DNA of 64,000 nucleotides from assembly GCA_021832305.1 (NCBI GenBank), contig JAKBLB010000005.1:1-64000 (forward strand). Reading direction: 5' to 3'. The stretch is from Pseudomonadota bacterium (lineage in GTDB: Bacteria; Pseudomonadota; Gammaproteobacteria; Burkholderiales; Ferrovaceae). A model generated the notes under the pieces. The model worked only from the letters and a program-made list of their open reading frames with translations. It was not told the DNA's origin and made no database searches. The position numbers and the translations under genes are program-made. Of the stretch, positions 48,552-60,230 are shown piece by piece. Every line of letters starts with the position of its first letter. The stretch's first letter is position 1.

Positions 48552-50351
48552 TCAATGTATTACCGTTCCATCCCCCGCCATGGAGGAACGCAGGGACTCA
48601 AGCAGATCTCCGGGAGCTTCGATTTGACGGGCCAGTACCAAGGCCTGGGGCAAGACATGAGCCGCGTGAAATGATACGACATTCTGCTTCTGTTGATAGA
48701 ATTCGGCGGTCAATCCCCCTCTGCCCTGTGCGGCAACCCATGCACTACGTGCCATCCACCAGGCACTCACACAGAGACTGAGCAGATGCAGATAGGGGAC
48801 CGCCACGCCCAGTCCCCAACGGGGATCCGCTGCGCCCTGACGCAGCAGTCGTTCGGTAGCCTGTACCGTCAATTTCAGTACTTCTGCCAGTGCCTGGATC
48901 ACCGCTGTTCCGATCCTCTCACCCTCTTGAAACTCTTTCAGGGTCGCAGAAATTTCTTCGAGGAGTTCGCGCACAGCCAACCCCTGGTCACGCCAAAGTT
49001 TGCGCCCCACCAGATCATTGGCCTGAATCCCCGTCGTGCCTTCGTAGATGGTAGTGATTCGGGCGTCGCGGTAATGCTGGGCGGCCCCCGTCTCCTCGAT
49101 GAAACCCATGCCGCCAAAAACCTGCAGGGCCACATTGCTGGCCCAGACGCCCAGTTCCGTACAATGCCCTTTCACCAGGGGAGTCAACAGGTCCGAGCGG
49201 CGTTGTGCCCAGGCCTTGCGCTGAGGATCGGTTTCAAAGTGCGCCCGGTCGATCATCCAGCCCGCATAATAGGCCAGGGTGCGCCCTGCCTGCAGACGCG
49301 CATCCATGTCCACCAGCATGCGCAGTACGTCGGGATGATGGACGATGGGCCGAAGTTGGCTTTCCCCCGCCGGCACGCCTTGAATACGCGTGCGTGCGTA
49401 CTCCAGCGCCCCCTGATAAGCCCGTTCGCCAATAGCCAAACCCTGCACGCCCACGGAAAAACGCGCCGCATTCATCATGACGAACATCAACTCCAGACCA
49501 CGATGGGGTTCTCCCAGCAACTCTCCCCAGGCACCTCCTTCATCCCCATAACTGAGCATGCAGGTGGGACTGCCATGAATTCCCAGTTTATGCTCGAGGG
49601 AAACGGTACGCACCTGGTTGGGCACGGCAAGGTTTCCCTGGTCATTCAGGAGAACCTTGGGCACGATGAAAAGTGACAGGCCACGCACCCCGGCAGGCGC
49701 ATCGGGAAGACGGGCCAGAACCAGATGAATGATGTTCTCCGTCCAATCCTGATCACCGTAGGTGATGAAAATTTTTTGTCCGGTGATGCGATAGGTCCCA
49801 TCCTCTGCAGGCACGGCACGAGTACGCAGGGCCCCCAGATCCGAGCCCGCCTGGGGTTCGGTGAGGTTCATGGTCCCCATCCATGTTCCCGTGATCAGAT
49901 TAGGCAGATAGCGTGCTTTCTGGGCCGCCGTTCCCGCATAGTCGATGGCTTCCACGGCCCCTCGGGTCAGCAAAGGCCCCAGAGTGAAGGCCATGTTGGC
50001 CCCATGCCACATCTCTTCCAGAGGTGCGGCGAAAATGGAGGGTAGACCCTGTCCGCCAAAATCCGCAGGGGCCGTCAGACCGTTCCAGCCTCCCGCCAGA
50101 AATTGCTCGTAGGCCGCTTTGAATCCCCGTGGCGTGACAACGTTTCCTCCCTCGAGACGGGCGGGCTCGTGATCGCCCACAGAATTCAGGGGCACCAACA
50201 CTTCCCGGGTCAGGCGCGCTGATTCTGCCAGCACGGCATCGAACAATGCGGCTTCCGCTCCTTCTCCGCCCGGAAGGGCCGCCAAGGGTTCGAGTCCCAA
50301 CAATTCCTTGACCACGAAGGCCATGTCATCCAGCGGGGGAATATAATTCAC
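48552..50351 (-). CDS. Acyl-CoA dehydrogenase (about 600-aa, DmdC-like branch)
   Basis: MNLTEPQAGSDLGALRTRA, KIFITYGDQD, TTIYEGTTGIQANDLVGRKL; GTG 50351 with GAGGAG SD preferred because ATG 50390 overlaps the upstream gene. Confidence 0.88.
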   Translation of the reverse strand: MNYIPPLDDMAFVVKELLGLEPLAALPGGEGAEAALFDAVLAESARLTREVLVPLNSVGDHEPARLEGGNVVTPRGFKAAYEQFLAGGWNGLTAPADFGGQGLPSIFAAPLEEMWHGANMAFTLGPLLTRGAVEAIDYAGTAAQKARYLPNLITGTWMGTMNLTEPQAGSDLGALRTRAVPAEDGTYRITGQKIFITYGDQDWTENIIHLVLARLPDAPAGVRGLSLFIVPKVLLNDQGNLAVPNQVRTVSLEHKLGIHGSPTCMLSYGDEGGAWGELLGEPHRGLELMFVMMNAARFSVGVQGLAIGERAYQGALEYARTRIQGVPAGESQLRPIVHHPDVLRMLVDMDARLQAGRTLAYYAGWMIDRAHFETDPQRKAWAQRRSDLLTPLVKGHCTELGVWASNVALQVFGGMGFIEETGAAQHYRDARITTIYEGTTGIQANDLVGRKLWRDQGLAVRELLEEISATLKEFQEGERIGTAVIQALAEVLKLTVQATERLLRQGAADPRWGLGVAVPYLHLLSLCVSAWWMARSAWVAAQGRGGLTAEFYQQKQNVVSFHAAHVLPQALVLARQIEAPGDLLESLRSSMAGDGTVIH

Positions 50352-50367
50352 GTCGGTTCTCCTCAAT

Positions 50368-51117
50368 TTAGAAATGTTCTTCTTCCCCAAGCAGGCGCCA
50401 TTGTCCCAGAGGCAATGCGCCCAGGCGCACGTTTCCGATCCGTACCCGCTTCAGTCCGGTGACACGCAACCCCACCAATTCACACATGCGCCGAATCTGG
50501 CGTTTGCGTCCTTCCTTCAGGATGAAACGCAACTGATCAGGATTCTGCCAATCGACCTGTGCCGGACGTAAGGCCCGACCATCGAGGGACAACCCATGAT
50601 TGAGGAGTTTCAATCCCTGGGAAGGCAAACGCCCCGACACGCGCACCAGGTATTCCTTTTCCACCGTGGAATCTGCCCCGATGAGGGTCCGAGCCACACG
50701 ACCATCCCCGGTCAGAACCAACAACCCCGTGGAATCGATGTCCAATCTTCCGGCCGGAGCCAGACCACGGATCAGCGCCGGAGTCCAAGCGCCCGTTGCC
50801 GCATCTTCACTCCAGCGATTTTCGGCAGTCACCAGTTGCACCGCCGGACGATACCCATCCTCCGCCTGTCCCGACACCACCCCGACGGGTTTGTTCAAAA
50901 GCACCGTCGCCCATTGCCGCTGCGCGCGTCGTGCCGCAGGCGCCACGGTCAGGATCTGGTCGGGAGTCATTTTTGTGCCCAACTCCATGATCTTTTTTCC
51001 ATCCAGAAGCACCCAGCCCTGAAGGATCCATTGATCGGCTTCACGCCGTGAACACAGACCGCGTGCCGCCATCACCTTGGAAATGCGTTCCAAACCCCTG
51101 TCCTCTGCTCCGCTCAT
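50368..51117 (-). CDS. RsuA/RluB/RluF-family pseudouridine synthase
   Basis: S4-like [79 protein letters not shown]. Confidence 0.92.
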   Translation of the reverse strand: MSGAEDRGLERISKVMAARGLCSRREADQWILQGWVLLDGKKIMELGTKMTPDQILTVAPAARRAQRQWATVLLNKPVGVVSGQAEDGYRPAVQLVTAENRWSEDAATGAWTPALIRGLAPAGRLDIDSTGLLVLTGDGRVARTLIGADSTVEKEYLVRVSGRLPSQGLKLLNHGLSLDGRALRPAQVDWQNPDQLRFILKEGRKRQIRRMCELVGLRVTGLKRVRIGNVRLGALPLGQWRLLGEEEHF

Positions 51118-51716
51118 GGATGTTCCGTTGTCACGAAAAAAGTCCCTGCGTCATTCAGACCCTCATGAATGGGCAGATCATGAGGCTCCCGTGGAACCTC
51201 ATCCACGCACTGTTCGCGAAAAGCCATGGCCAGGCGCCAAGCGCGGGGAGCCTTGGACAACAGGCGGTCATAATACCCGCCCCCATAACCCAGGCGCCCC
51301 CCCTGCACATCAAAGAGCAGGCCGGGGACCAGAATGAAATCGAGGGTCTCCGGACGCACGGGGTCACAGAGATGCGGAAGAGGTTCCCGTAGCCCCCAGA
51401 GACCAGGAGGACCCAGTTCGGTGTCGAGATCCCGTACCCGATAGAGTGCCAAAGTATCCCGCTCGATACGGGGCAATACCAGGGATCGTCCCTGTTTGAG
51501 GGTCGCGCGCAAGAGCGGCCAGGTATTCGGTTCCGAACCCATGGACCCATACAACAGGAGTACCCGAGCCGCCTGGAAGCGCGGATGATCGTGAAGCAGG
51601 CGATGCAGGTCGAAACTGCGTCGTTCGCGCTGGGCAGGTGGAATTTGAGCGCGTTGCTGTAATGCCCAATGGCGCAGGGATTTCTTGTCGACATGCAAAG
51701 GGGGGGAAGTATCCAT
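51114..51716 (-). CDS. 5-formyltetrahydrofolate cyclo-ligase
   Basis: [49 protein letters not shown]. Confidence 0.9.
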   Translation of the reverse strand: MDTSPPLHVDKKSLRHWALQQRAQIPPAQRERRSFDLHRLLHDHPRFQAARVLLLYGSMGSEPNTWPLLRATLKQGRSLVLPRIERDTLALYRVRDLDTELGPPGLWGLREPLPHLCDPVRPETLDFILVPGLLFDVQGGRLGYGGGYYDRLLSKAPRAWRLAMAFREQCVDEVPREPHDLPIHEGLNDAGTFFVTTEHP

Positions 51717-51793
51717 GACCGTGTCCAGAACATTGATTCAGAGTGCGGTACAATGCCGCGTCATTTTTCGATCAGATTATGAAGGATAATTCC

Positions 51794-52186
51794 ATGACCC
51801 GAGAAAATATTTCCAGTGGTTCCACCTGGGAACCCATCATTGGCTATTCCCGTGCCGTCAAGGTAGGCGCTCAAGTATTCGTTTCCGGCACGACCGGGAC
51901 CGGTACCGATGGTCGCCTGGTGGGACTCAATGATCCCGAGGCCCAGACCTTGCAGGCGCTGGCCAACTTGGAGCAGGCCTTGAAACGGGCCGGGGCTGAA
52001 TTGACCCATGTGGTCCGCACGCGCATTTTCGTCACCCAGATCGATCAATGGGAAAAAATTGCCCGTGCCCATGGCCAGTACTTTGGTGAAATTCGCCCTG
52101 CCACCACCCTGGTGGAAGTCAAGCGCCTGATCGACCCCGAAATGCTGGTGGAAATCGAAGCCGACGCCATCATCCTGCACGCCTGA
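51794..52186 (+). CDS. RidA family protein
   Basis: SRAVKVGAQVFVSGTTGTGTDGRLVG, TLQALANLEQALKRAGAELTHVVRTRIFV, RPATTLVEVKRLIDPEMLVEIEADAI. Confidence 0.9.
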   Translation: MTRENISSGSTWEPIIGYSRAVKVGAQVFVSGTTGTGTDGRLVGLNDPEAQTLQALANLEQALKRAGAELTHVVRTRIFVTQIDQWEKIARAHGQYFGEIRPATTLVEVKRLIDPEMLVEIEADAIILHA

Positions 52187-53264
52187 GTTTTGGCCAGTCA
52201 GCACCCTGGATTTCCTGCAAGCGACTGACGGTGCGCAGGAAGTCACCGCTTTTCATGCCGGCGGGATACAGTTCAGTGGGCGGCAGCGCGGCCGACACCA
52301 TCATCTTCATGCCCTTGTCATAGCATACGTCCACCAACCAGACCAGACGCTGGGCAGCATCGCGCATATTATCCGTCAGGAGGGGAACATCGGACAGATA
52401 CAGGGTATCGAAATCTGCAGCCAATTCCAGATAATCCCGTTGTGACCGTGCAGAGCCGCAGAGTACGTCAAACTCGAACCAGACCGTACGTCCGCAGACT
52501 CCCCGCACCGGGACGATACGCTCCATGAGGAGCAGACAGGCACGCGCCTCGGGATGCGGGCAACTCTGCCGGAAATCTGCTTCGAAACGGCTGCGTGTCG
52601 CGACATCCAAAGGGTACAGGTAGTGGGGTGAGGTTCCTGCCTCATCCTGACGATGGTCTTGATTTCCCTCCAGTTCGATCACATCGAGACGGTCCCGAAT
52701 CAGGGCAATGGTGGGGAAAAAACGCTCCCGTTGCAATCCGTTGGAATACAGGTCTTCAGGGGCATGGTTCGACGTCAGGACCAGTACGGCCCCCCATTCG
52801 ATCAGCGTTTCCAGCAGACGTTGCAGGATCATGGCATCGGCAATGTCACTGACCTGGAACTCATCGAAGCAAAGGATCCGGGTTTCCACGACCCACTCCG
52901 CTGCCACCCTCTGGAGCGGTTCCTCCTGTCCTTGCAACTGGTTGAGTCGCTCATGCACCTGTGCCATGAATTCATGGAAGTGCAGCCTTTTCTTGCGTTG
53001 ATAGGGCAAGGTGGAAAAAAAAGCATCCACAAGAACGGTCTTACCTCGTCCCACGGCCCCATACAGGTAGATTCCGCGCGGCGGACGTCGGTTTCCGAAG
53101 GTGCGGGCCAGCAAGGTCTGGCGATACTCCTTGAATTCCACCAGGGCATCGTGTAAGGCCTGCAACTTTTCCACCACCGGCCATTGGAGCGTATCGGCCC
53201 GATAATCGGGTCGGGCCCGAAATGATTGATACCATTGCAATGGACCGGGCACAGGAAGACTCAC
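52170..53264 (-). CDS. zapE: Cell division protein ZapE (AFG1-like ATPase)
   Basis: GIYLYGAVGRGKTVLVDAFF, RLHFHEFMAQVHERL, ILCFDEFQVSDIADAMIL. Confidence 0.93.
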   Translation of the reverse strand: MSLPVPGPLQWYQSFRARPDYRADTLQWPVVEKLQALHDALVEFKEYRQTLLARTFGNRRPPRGIYLYGAVGRGKTVLVDAFFSTLPYQRKKRLHFHEFMAQVHERLNQLQGQEEPLQRVAAEWVVETRILCFDEFQVSDIADAMILQRLLETLIEWGAVLVLTSNHAPEDLYSNGLQRERFFPTIALIRDRLDVIELEGNQDHRQDEAGTSPHYLYPLDVATRSRFEADFRQSCPHPEARACLLLMERIVPVRGVCGRTVWFEFDVLCGSARSQRDYLELAADFDTLYLSDVPLLTDNMRDAAQRLVWLVDVCYDKGMKMMVSAALPPTELYPAGMKSGDFLRTVSRLQEIQGADWPKLRRAG

Positions 53265-54691
53265 AGATTGAGCGTGCGCCCGTCCACGCCCAGACAGGCT
53301 TCGCGCAGAGCTTCACTGAGTGAGGGATGGGCATGGACGATGCGCGCCAGATCTTCGCTGGAGGCCTGGAATTCAAGAGCCACCACTGCCTCGGCGATCA
53401 ATTCTGAAGCTTCGGGGCCCAGGATATGAACGCCCAGAATACGATCCGTGGCGGCGCAGGCAATGACTTTGACCAAGCCTAGGGGTGCGCCCCGTGCTTT
53501 GGCGCGGCCATTGGCCTGAAAAGGAAAACGCCCGATCCGCACAGCCCTACCTTCTGCCCGGGCGGCTTCCTCGGTCAATCCGACCCAGGCCAATTCGGGT
53601 TCGGTATAGATGACCGCAGGGATATGAGCCAAATTCACCTCGGGCAACTGACCTGCCAAACGCTCGGCCACGGCCACCCCCTCTTCCTCTGCTTTATGGG
53701 CCAACATGGGGCCACGCACCACATCTCCAATTGCCCACACGCCCGCCACCGGCGTACGGCAGTGGGCATCCACAGGAATACACCCTTGCGCATCGGGGAC
53801 CAAACCCACCCGTTCCAATTCCAGTTTCGTGGTGTTGGGACAACGCCCCAGCGCGAGTATCAGCACATCGGCGTCGAGCGTCAGGAGTTCCCCTCCGCGC
53901 GTATATCTAAGTTTTATGGATTCTGCTGTTTTTTCAACCGATTCCAGATGTATTCCCAACTCGATTCTGAGGCCTGGAGACTGGGTCAATATTTTCAGGG
54001 TCTGTTGTGCCACTTCCTGGTCTGCAGTCGGTAAAAAAGTATCCCGAGTTTCCAGCAGAGTGACCGAACTGCCCAGACGTTGCCACACGCTGCCCAATTC
54101 AAGTCCGATGACTCCCGCCCCCACGATCACCAACTGGCGGGGAACCGTGGTCAATGCCAAGCCGCCCGTGCTGTCAAGGATCCGTTCCTGGTCAAAGGGC
54201 ACACCCTCCAGGGCCCGGGGAACCGAGCCAGTCGCAATGATCACCTGAGGAGCGGCGATGTCTTCCGTTTCCTGACCCTTGCGTTGAACGGTCAGATGGA
54301 TCTGATTCCCTTCTTTTCCTTTGAAACTGGCACATCCCGGTATAAAAGACACCTCATTTTTTTTGAAGAGATAGCCAACTCCGGTAGTCAACTGCCGTAC
54401 GATCTTTTCCTTACGTGCCTGCATGCGCGCCACATCCAGTTGGACCGGACCCGTATCGATGCCATGTCCCGCAGCTTCCTGGGTGATCCGGGCATACAAG
54501 GCAGAGGATTCCAGCAATGCTTTGGAGGGAATGCACCCGACATTCAAACAGGTTCCGCCCGGACTGGGACGCTGTTGCGCATCTACCCTCTCATCGACGC
54601 AGGCAACCCGCAAACCCAGTTGGGCTGCCCGCAAGGCTGCCATATAGCCTCCAGGTCCTGCACCAATAACCACCAAATCAAATGATTGCAT
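53261..54691 (-). CDS. lpdA: Dihydrolipoyl dehydrogenase
   Basis: GGTCLNVGCIPSKALL, FAD/NAD folds, HAHPSLSEAL. Confidence 0.95.
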   Translation of the reverse strand: MQSFDLVVIGAGPGGYMAALRAAQLGLRVACVDERVDAQQRPSPGGTCLNVGCIPSKALLESSALYARITQEAAGHGIDTGPVQLDVARMQARKEKIVRQLTTGVGYLFKKNEVSFIPGCASFKGKEGNQIHLTVQRKGQETEDIAAPQVIIATGSVPRALEGVPFDQERILDSTGGLALTTVPRQLVIVGAGVIGLELGSVWQRLGSSVTLLETRDTFLPTADQEVAQQTLKILTQSPGLRIELGIHLESVEKTAESIKLRYTRGGELLTLDADVLILALGRCPNTTKLELERVGLVPDAQGCIPVDAHCRTPVAGVWAIGDVVRGPMLAHKAEEEGVAVAERLAGQLPEVNLAHIPAVIYTEPELAWVGLTEEAARAEGRAVRIGRFPFQANGRAKARGAPLGLVKVIACAATDRILGVHILGPEASELIAEAVVALEFQASSEDLARIVHAHPSLSEALREACLGVDGRTLNL

Positions 54692-54708
54692 GATATATTT
54701 AATATTTT

Positions 54709-55872
54709 TTATAGATCAAGAAGCCAACGCGTCGGGTCTTCCAATCCCTCCTTCATGGCCACCAGCCCCAAAACCGCCTCACGACCATCGATGAGTCGAT
54801 GGTCGTAGGACAGGGCGAGGTAATTCATGGGGCGAATCACGATTTCCCCCTCCACCACCACGGGCCGGTCGCGCGTAGCATGAACGCCCAGAATCGCGGA
54901 CTGGGGAGGATTGAGAATGGGCGTGGAGAGCATGGAACCGAAGACCCCTCCGTTGGTAATGGAAAAGGTTCCGCCTGACAATTCTTCCAATGCAATATGC
55001 CCGGCATCGGCACGTTGGGAGAAATCTGCGATCTGACGTTCGATATCGGCCATGCTCAGGCATTGAGCATCGCGCAGGATAGGGACCAGTAGGCCCCGTT
55101 TGCTGCCGATGGCTACCCCGATATCGATGAACTCGGGCGTCACCCAATCCTCACCTTCGATGCGCGCATTGAGCACCGGATAGCGCTGAAGTGCAGAAAC
55201 GACCGCCTTGACAAAAAAGGACATGAGGCCCAGACGAATCCCATGCTTCTTTTCAAAAGAGTCCTTGTGGCGTTGACGCAAGGCCAGAACTGCCGACATA
55301 TCCACTTCGTTGAAAGTGGTCAGAGTGGCCGTGCCCGACTGTGACGCCATGAGGCGCTCGGCCACCCGCCGGCGCAGGGGAGAGAGTGGGGTTCTGCGCT
55401 CCTGACGCGGCTTTTCGGGCAAAAGCTCCGGAATCGTTTCCACAGAGGAGGGGGGAACCCGTTCAGGGGATGGTGGAACGTTGATGACGTCTTCCTTCAA
55501 AATACGCCCACCCCGTCCGCTGCCCCCTTCCGCAAGCGGCGCGCGTCCCTGTTCCCGCAAAATTTTACCGGCCGCCGGCATGGTCCGCACAGGGACATCG
55601 GGCACAATCGGGGGAGAGGAAGGCATTTCCGCCTGACTCTCTTCCATGAGTGCCAGAACATCGTGGGACTGAACCTTATCCCCCACCTCCTTGAGAATAC
55701 GCTGGAGCACGCCCGCGTGCGGTGCCGGAACTTCCAGCACGACCTTGTCGGTTTCGATATCCACCAGTTTTTGATCCCGTTGCACCAGCGCCCCCTCGGT
55801 CACATGCCAGACAAGAATGGTGGCTTCCGTGATGGATTCAGCCAGGGGGGGGACTTTGATTTCCAGGGACAT
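54709..55872 (-). CDS. sucB: Dihydrolipoyllysine-residue succinyltransferase (2-oxoglutarate dehydrogenase E2)
   Basis: Lipoyl domain [18 protein letters not shown]-terminal [16 protein letters not shown]. Confidence 0.95.
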   Translation of the reverse strand: MSLEIKVPPLAESITEATILVWHVTEGALVQRDQKLVDIETDKVVLEVPAPHAGVLQRILKEVGDKVQSHDVLALMEESQAEMPSSPPIVPDVPVRTMPAAGKILREQGRAPLAEGGSGRGGRILKEDVINVPPSPERVPPSSVETIPELLPEKPRQERRTPLSPLRRRVAERLMASQSGTATLTTFNEVDMSAVLALRQRHKDSFEKKHGIRLGLMSFFVKAVVSALQRYPVLNARIEGEDWVTPEFIDIGVAIGSKRGLLVPILRDAQCLSMADIERQIADFSQRADAGHIALEELSGGTFSITNGGVFGSMLSTPILNPPQSAILGVHATRDRPVVVEGEIVIRPMNYLALSYDHRLIDGREAVLGLVAMKEGLEDPTRWLLDL

Positions 55873-55888
55873 GGTCACACCTCTATGG

Positions 55889-58627
55889 TCACAGTGTCAG
55901 GGCAGCCTCGAGGAATGCCCGGCGTTGTTCTTCGTGTAGGTTGAGATAGCCCACGGCAGGCGCAGCCGATGAGGGACGTAAAGCATAACTCAAATGCTGA
56001 TCCTGGCGCAGGTGGCGCACCAGATAATGCTGGATACGATGCCAGGCTCCCTGATTGCCCGGTTCTTCCTGACACCAGAGTACAGAGTGGGCAGCGGGAT
56101 AGCGGGCGAGCTGGGCAGCGAATTCCTCATGAGGAAAGGGATAGAGTTGTTCCAGACGCAACACGGCGATGTTCTCTATGTTCCGTTGTGCGCGTTCCGC
56201 CACCAGATCGTAATAAACTTTTCCGGAACATACCACGATCCGTTGTACAAGCGCAGGATCGATGGTCCCCCTCACCTCGGCGAGAATGGGCTGAAACCCG
56301 CCCGTCGTGAATTCTTCCAGGGGACTACTGGCCTCTTTGCGGCGCAACAGGCTTTTAGGGGTGATGACGATGAGGGGTTTGCGCAAAGGGCGCAGCATCT
56401 GACGCCGCAACAGGTGAAAGATCTGGGCTGCCGTACTGGGAATGCACACCTGAAGATTGTAATCGGCACAGAGTTGCAAGTAGCGCTCCACCCGCGCCGA
56501 AGAGTGTTCCGGGCCTTGCCCTTCATAGCCATGGGGCAACAACAGGGTCAGGCCACAGAGTCGCCCCCATTTGGCCTCGGCCGAACTGATGAATTGGTCA
56601 ATGACCACCTGGGCGCCATTGGCAAAATCGCCAAACTGGGCTTCCCAAAGCACGAGGTAACGAGGCTGAGCCGAAGCATAACCATATTCAAACCCCAGCA
56701 CGGCTTCTTCCGAAAGAATGGAATCGATCACCGTAAAGGGCGCCTGGGTAGGGCTGACATGCTGCAAGGGAATATGGATGCCCGCATCCCAACGCTGCCG
56801 GTTCTGGTCATGCCAGACAGCATGGCGGTGGGAAAAGGTTCCGCGCCCACAATCCTGCCCCGACAGGCGTACCCCATAGCCCTCCTCCACCAGAGAGGCA
56901 TAGGCCAGGGACTCGCCCATCCCCCAATCCACCGCCAGCGTTCCTTCACCCATCTGACGCCGATGATCCACCACCTTACGCACCGTGGAATGCAATTCGA
57001 ATCCTTCCGGAATCTGGGTCAGACGTTCGGTCAGTTGGGTCAGTCGGTTGCGCGTCATCCGGGTATCCACTGGCGTACGCCAATCGGTCTGGCGATACGG
57101 TGTCCATTGGGCCGCATGAGCATAAGGGAGTTTGGGAGAAGGTCGAACGATGGATTCAGGCAATTCACCTCGATCGAGGGCGGCCCGATAGTCTTCGATC
57201 ATCGCATCCGCTTCTTCCTGGGTCAGGCGAGCGGTCTGGATCAGTTGTGCTGCATAGCGCTGGCGCGTGGTGGGCAATGCCTGTATTTTTCGGTACATCC
57301 AGGGCTGCGTCACCATCGGTTCATCCTGCTCGTTATGACCGAGACGGCGATAGCAGACGATGTCCACCATTACATCGCGATGGAAGGTGGTGCGATAGTC
57401 CAGAGCCACCCGCAGCATGCGCAACACGGCTTCAGGGTCATCTCCATTGACGTGGAAGACCGGGGTTTCCGTCATTTTTGCCAGATCTGTGCAATAGGTG
57501 CTGGAACGGGTATCGCGCGGGTCCGAGGTCGTGAATCCGATCTGATTGTTGATGACGATGTGAAGCGTCCCTCCCGTGCTGAACCCCCGGGTTTGAGACA
57601 AGGCCAACGTTTCCATGACCACTCCCTGACCGGACAGGGCGGCATCGCCGTGAATCAGGACAGGGAGAACCCATTGCCCCTTCGTATCTCCCCGGCGATC
57701 CTGACGCGCCCGTACGGACCCTTCCACCACCGGATTCACGACTTCCAGATGCGACGGATTGAAAGCCAGCGTGACATGCACCGAACCCGCCGGTGTTTCC
57801 ACGTCGGAAGAGAAACCCTGATGGTATTTCACATCTCCCGAGGTCAAGCCAGTCTCATGCATCCCTTCAAATTCGAGAAACAGGTCGCGCGGCAATCGTC
57901 CCAAACAGTTGACCAGCACATTGAGACGTCCGCGATGGGCCATGCCGATGACAATTTCTTCGATCCCTTTAGCACGCCCCTCATGGATCAGGGAATTGAG
58001 ACAGGGAATGAGCGATTCTCCACCTTCCAGAGAAAACCGTTTCTGTCCCACGAAACGGGTATGCAAATAGCGCTCCAGAGTTTCTGCCGCACTCAGATGA
58101 GCCAGCACCGCACGTTGGGCCCGAGGGTCCGGCGTTTCGGAAGAATTTTCCATGCGCTGCTGAATCCAGCGCTTCTGTGCCGTATCCGTCAGATACATAT
58201 ACTCCACGCCTACGGTCCCACAATAGGTTCGTTTCAGACGGTTCAGAATATCACTCAGCGACGCCTGGGGTGGCCCCACCAATGATCCGGTTTCAAAAGA
58301 CGTAAACTCATCGATGTCGGCCAGTCCATGGTAGTCCAGGGTCAGTTCCGGAACTTCAGGCAAGGGATGGCGTTCGAGAGGATCAAGGTGCGCAACCCGA
58401 TGTCCCAAAAAGCGGTAGGCATTGATGAGGCGCAACACTGCCACCTGTCCCCCCGGCAACCCTTTCTCGCGCCGAGGACCTGAAGTACCCTGCTCCAGTG
58501 CCAAGAAATACGCTTGCCAGTGTGCATCCACCTGTTCTGGCGTTTGCTGCCACAGAGCGTATTGAGATTCGATCCATGACCGCGCCGTACCCTCTTCCTC
58601 ACTCTGGCTCATGCTCTTATCCCCCAC
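55889..58627 (-). CDS. sucA: 2-oxoglutarate dehydrogenase E1
   Basis: [78 protein letters not shown]. Confidence 0.96.
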   Translation of the reverse strand: MGDKSMSQSEEEGTARSWIESQYALWQQTPEQVDAHWQAYFLALEQGTSGPRREKGLPGGQVAVLRLINAYRFLGHRVAHLDPLERHPLPEVPELTLDYHGLADIDEFTSFETGSLVGPPQASLSDILNRLKRTYCGTVGVEYMYLTDTAQKRWIQQRMENSSETPDPRAQRAVLAHLSAAETLERYLHTRFVGQKRFSLEGGESLIPCLNSLIHEGRAKGIEEIVIGMAHRGRLNVLVNCLGRLPRDLFLEFEGMHETGLTSGDVKYHQGFSSDVETPAGSVHVTLAFNPSHLEVVNPVVEGSVRARQDRRGDTKGQWVLPVLIHGDAALSGQGVVMETLALSQTRGFSTGGTLHIVINNQIGFTTSDPRDTRSSTYCTDLAKMTETPVFHVNGDDPEAVLRMLRVALDYRTTFHRDVMVDIVCYRRLGHNEQDEPMVTQPWMYRKIQALPTTRQRYAAQLIQTARLTQEEADAMIEDYRAALDRGELPESIVRPSPKLPYAHAAQWTPYRQTDWRTPVDTRMTRNRLTQLTERLTQIPEGFELHSTVRKVVDHRRQMGEGTLAVDWGMGESLAYASLVEEGYGVRLSGQDCGRGTFSHRHAVWHDQNRQRWDAGIHIPLQHVSPTQAPFTVIDSILSEEAVLGFEYGYASAQPRYLVLWEAQFGDFANGAQVVIDQFISSAEAKWGRLCGLTLLLPHGYEGQGPEHSSARVERYLQLCADYNLQVCIPSTAAQIFHLLRRQMLRPLRKPLIVITPKSLLRRKEASSPLEEFTTGGFQPILAEVRGTIDPALVQRIVVCSGKVYYDLVAERAQRNIENIAVLRLEQLYPFPHEEFAAQLARYPAAHSVLWCQEEPGNQGAWHRIQHYLVRHLRQDQHLSYALRPSSAAPAVGYLNLHEEQRRAFLEAALTL

Positions 58628-58633
58628 AGTGGC

Positions 58634-59929
58634 TCAATGATCCCGTGCTTCGAGCGGAAGCCAGTCGCGCTGCACAGGCCCAACGTACAGTTGACGGGGA
58701 CGCCCGATCTTCTGCTGGGGATCGCTGATCATTTCATTCCACTGGGTGATCCAGCCCACCGTTCGGCCCATGGCAAAGACCGCCGTAAACATGCTGGTGG
58801 GGATGCCCAGTGCCCGGAGGACGATACCGGAGTAAAAGTCCACATTGGGATAAAGTTTCTTGGTGATGAAATATTCATCTTCCAGGGCAATTCGCTCCAA
58901 TTCCAGGGCCAGTTTGAACAGGGGGTCGTTATGCAGGCCCAACTCTGCCAACACTTCATGACAGGTCCGACGCATCACCCCGGCACGCGGATCCATGTGT
59001 TTGTAGATTCGATGACCAAAGCCCATGAGCCGGAATGAATCATTTCTGTCCTTGGCACGGGCAATGTATTTTCCGACTTGGGAAACATCGCCGATCTCTT
59101 CCAGTTGTTTCAGGACGGCTTCGTTCGCTCCCCCGTGCGCAGGTCCCCACAGGGCCGCAATGCCCGCAGCGATACAGGCAAAGGGGTTGGCGCCACTGGA
59201 TCCTGCCAGACGAACGGTAGAGGTGGAAGCATTCTGTTCATGGTCGGCATGGAGCGTCAGAATACGATCGAAAGCTTTCACCAACACCGGATTGGGCACA
59301 TATTCCTCACAGGGGGTAGCAAACATCATGTACAGAAAGTTGGCCGCATAACTCAAATCGTTACGCGGATACATGAAGGGCAATCCCTTGTTGTAACGGT
59401 AGCACATGGCGGCAATGGTGGGGACCTTGGCCAGCAGGCGCGTGGCCGAAAGGGCCCGGTGTTCTGCATTGGTGATCTTGAGGGCATCGTAATAGAAGGC
59501 GGAGAGTGCTCCCACGACCCCCACCATCACGGCCATGGGATGAGCATCGCGACGAAACCCCTTGAAAAAATTATGTAATTGGTCGTGGACCATGGTGTGA
59601 CGACGAATGCTGGTCTCAAAGATCTTCTTTTCCTGTGCGGTGGGCAATTCGCCATTCAGCAACAGGTAGCAGACTTCCATGAAATCGGAATGTTCCGCCA
59701 ACTGTTCGATGGGATAGCCGCGGTAATACAACAGACCCGCATCGCCATCGATGAAGGTGATGGCCGACTGACAACTGGCCGTAGCCAAAAATCCGGGGTC
59801 ATAGGTGAACAGGCCGAGTTGCTGAGCCAAGGTTCGAATATCGATCACCGCAGGTCCGAGAGCGCTGGCATAAACGGGCAATTCGACCTGTTTATCCTCA
59901 TAGGTCAATAATATTTTTCCTTGTTCATT
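58634..59929 (-). CDS. gltA: Citrate synthase
   Basis: [72 protein letters not shown]. Confidence 0.96.
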   Translation of the reverse strand, partial: NEQGKILLTYEDKQVELPVYASALGPAVIDIRTLAQQLGLFTYDPGFLATASCQSAITFIDGDAGLLYYRGYPIEQLAEHSDFMEVCYLLLNGELPTAQEKKIFETSIRRHTMVHDQLHNFFKGFRRDAHPMAVMVGVVGALSAFYYDALKITNAEHRALSATRLLAKVPTIAAMCYRYNKGLPFMYPRNDLSYAANFLYMMFATPCEEYVPNPVLVKAFDRILTLHADHEQNASTSTVRLAGSSGANPFACIAAGIAALWGPAHGGANEAVLKQLEEIGDVSQVGKYIARAKDRNDSFRLMGFGHRIYKHMDPRAGVMRRTCHEVLAELGLHNDPLFKLALELERIALEDEYFITKKLYPNVDFYSGIVLRALGIPTSMFTAVFAMGRTVGWITQWNEMISDPQQKIGRPRQLYVGPVQRDWLPLEARDH

Positions 59930-59962
59930 CATTATGTTCTCCAGCATTATTAATATATTTAA

Positions 59963-60229
59963 TCAGGTATCGACAATCATTTTGAGCAGGGACTTCCATT
60001 CAGGTTCACAAGGGATTTTGCCCAGCACCCGATCGAGCAAACCGTTGTCATCCAATTGCAATACTTCGGCGTAGCGGACCAACTCGTCCGCTGTCAGCGT
60101 TGCCAAGTGGCGTTCCAGAAAACGCTGCAACAACAGATCCATTTCGAGCAGACCGCGTCGACTGCGCCAGCGCAGGCGTTCGAGCATACGCTCCGAAGAA
60201 GGGAGCCCCGGTTGCTGGATCAGGGACAT
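59963..60229 (-). CDS. sdhE: Succinate dehydrogenase assembly factor 2 (SdhE)
   Basis: RSRRGLLEMDLLLQRFL...LLDRVLG; between sdhB and gltA. Confidence 0.92.
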   Translation of the reverse strand: MSLIQQPGLPSSERMLERLRWRSRRGLLEMDLLLQRFLERHLATLTADELVRYAEVLQLDDNGLLDRVLGKIPCEPEWKSLLKMIVDT

Positions 60230-60230
60230 C

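Noticed and set aside
55994-58285. 763-aa plus-strand ORF antisense to sucA
   Set aside because: Mirror ORF from codon bias of sucA; low-complexity His/Gln/Arg-rich translation without recognisable domains, and sucA on the minus strand is unambiguous.
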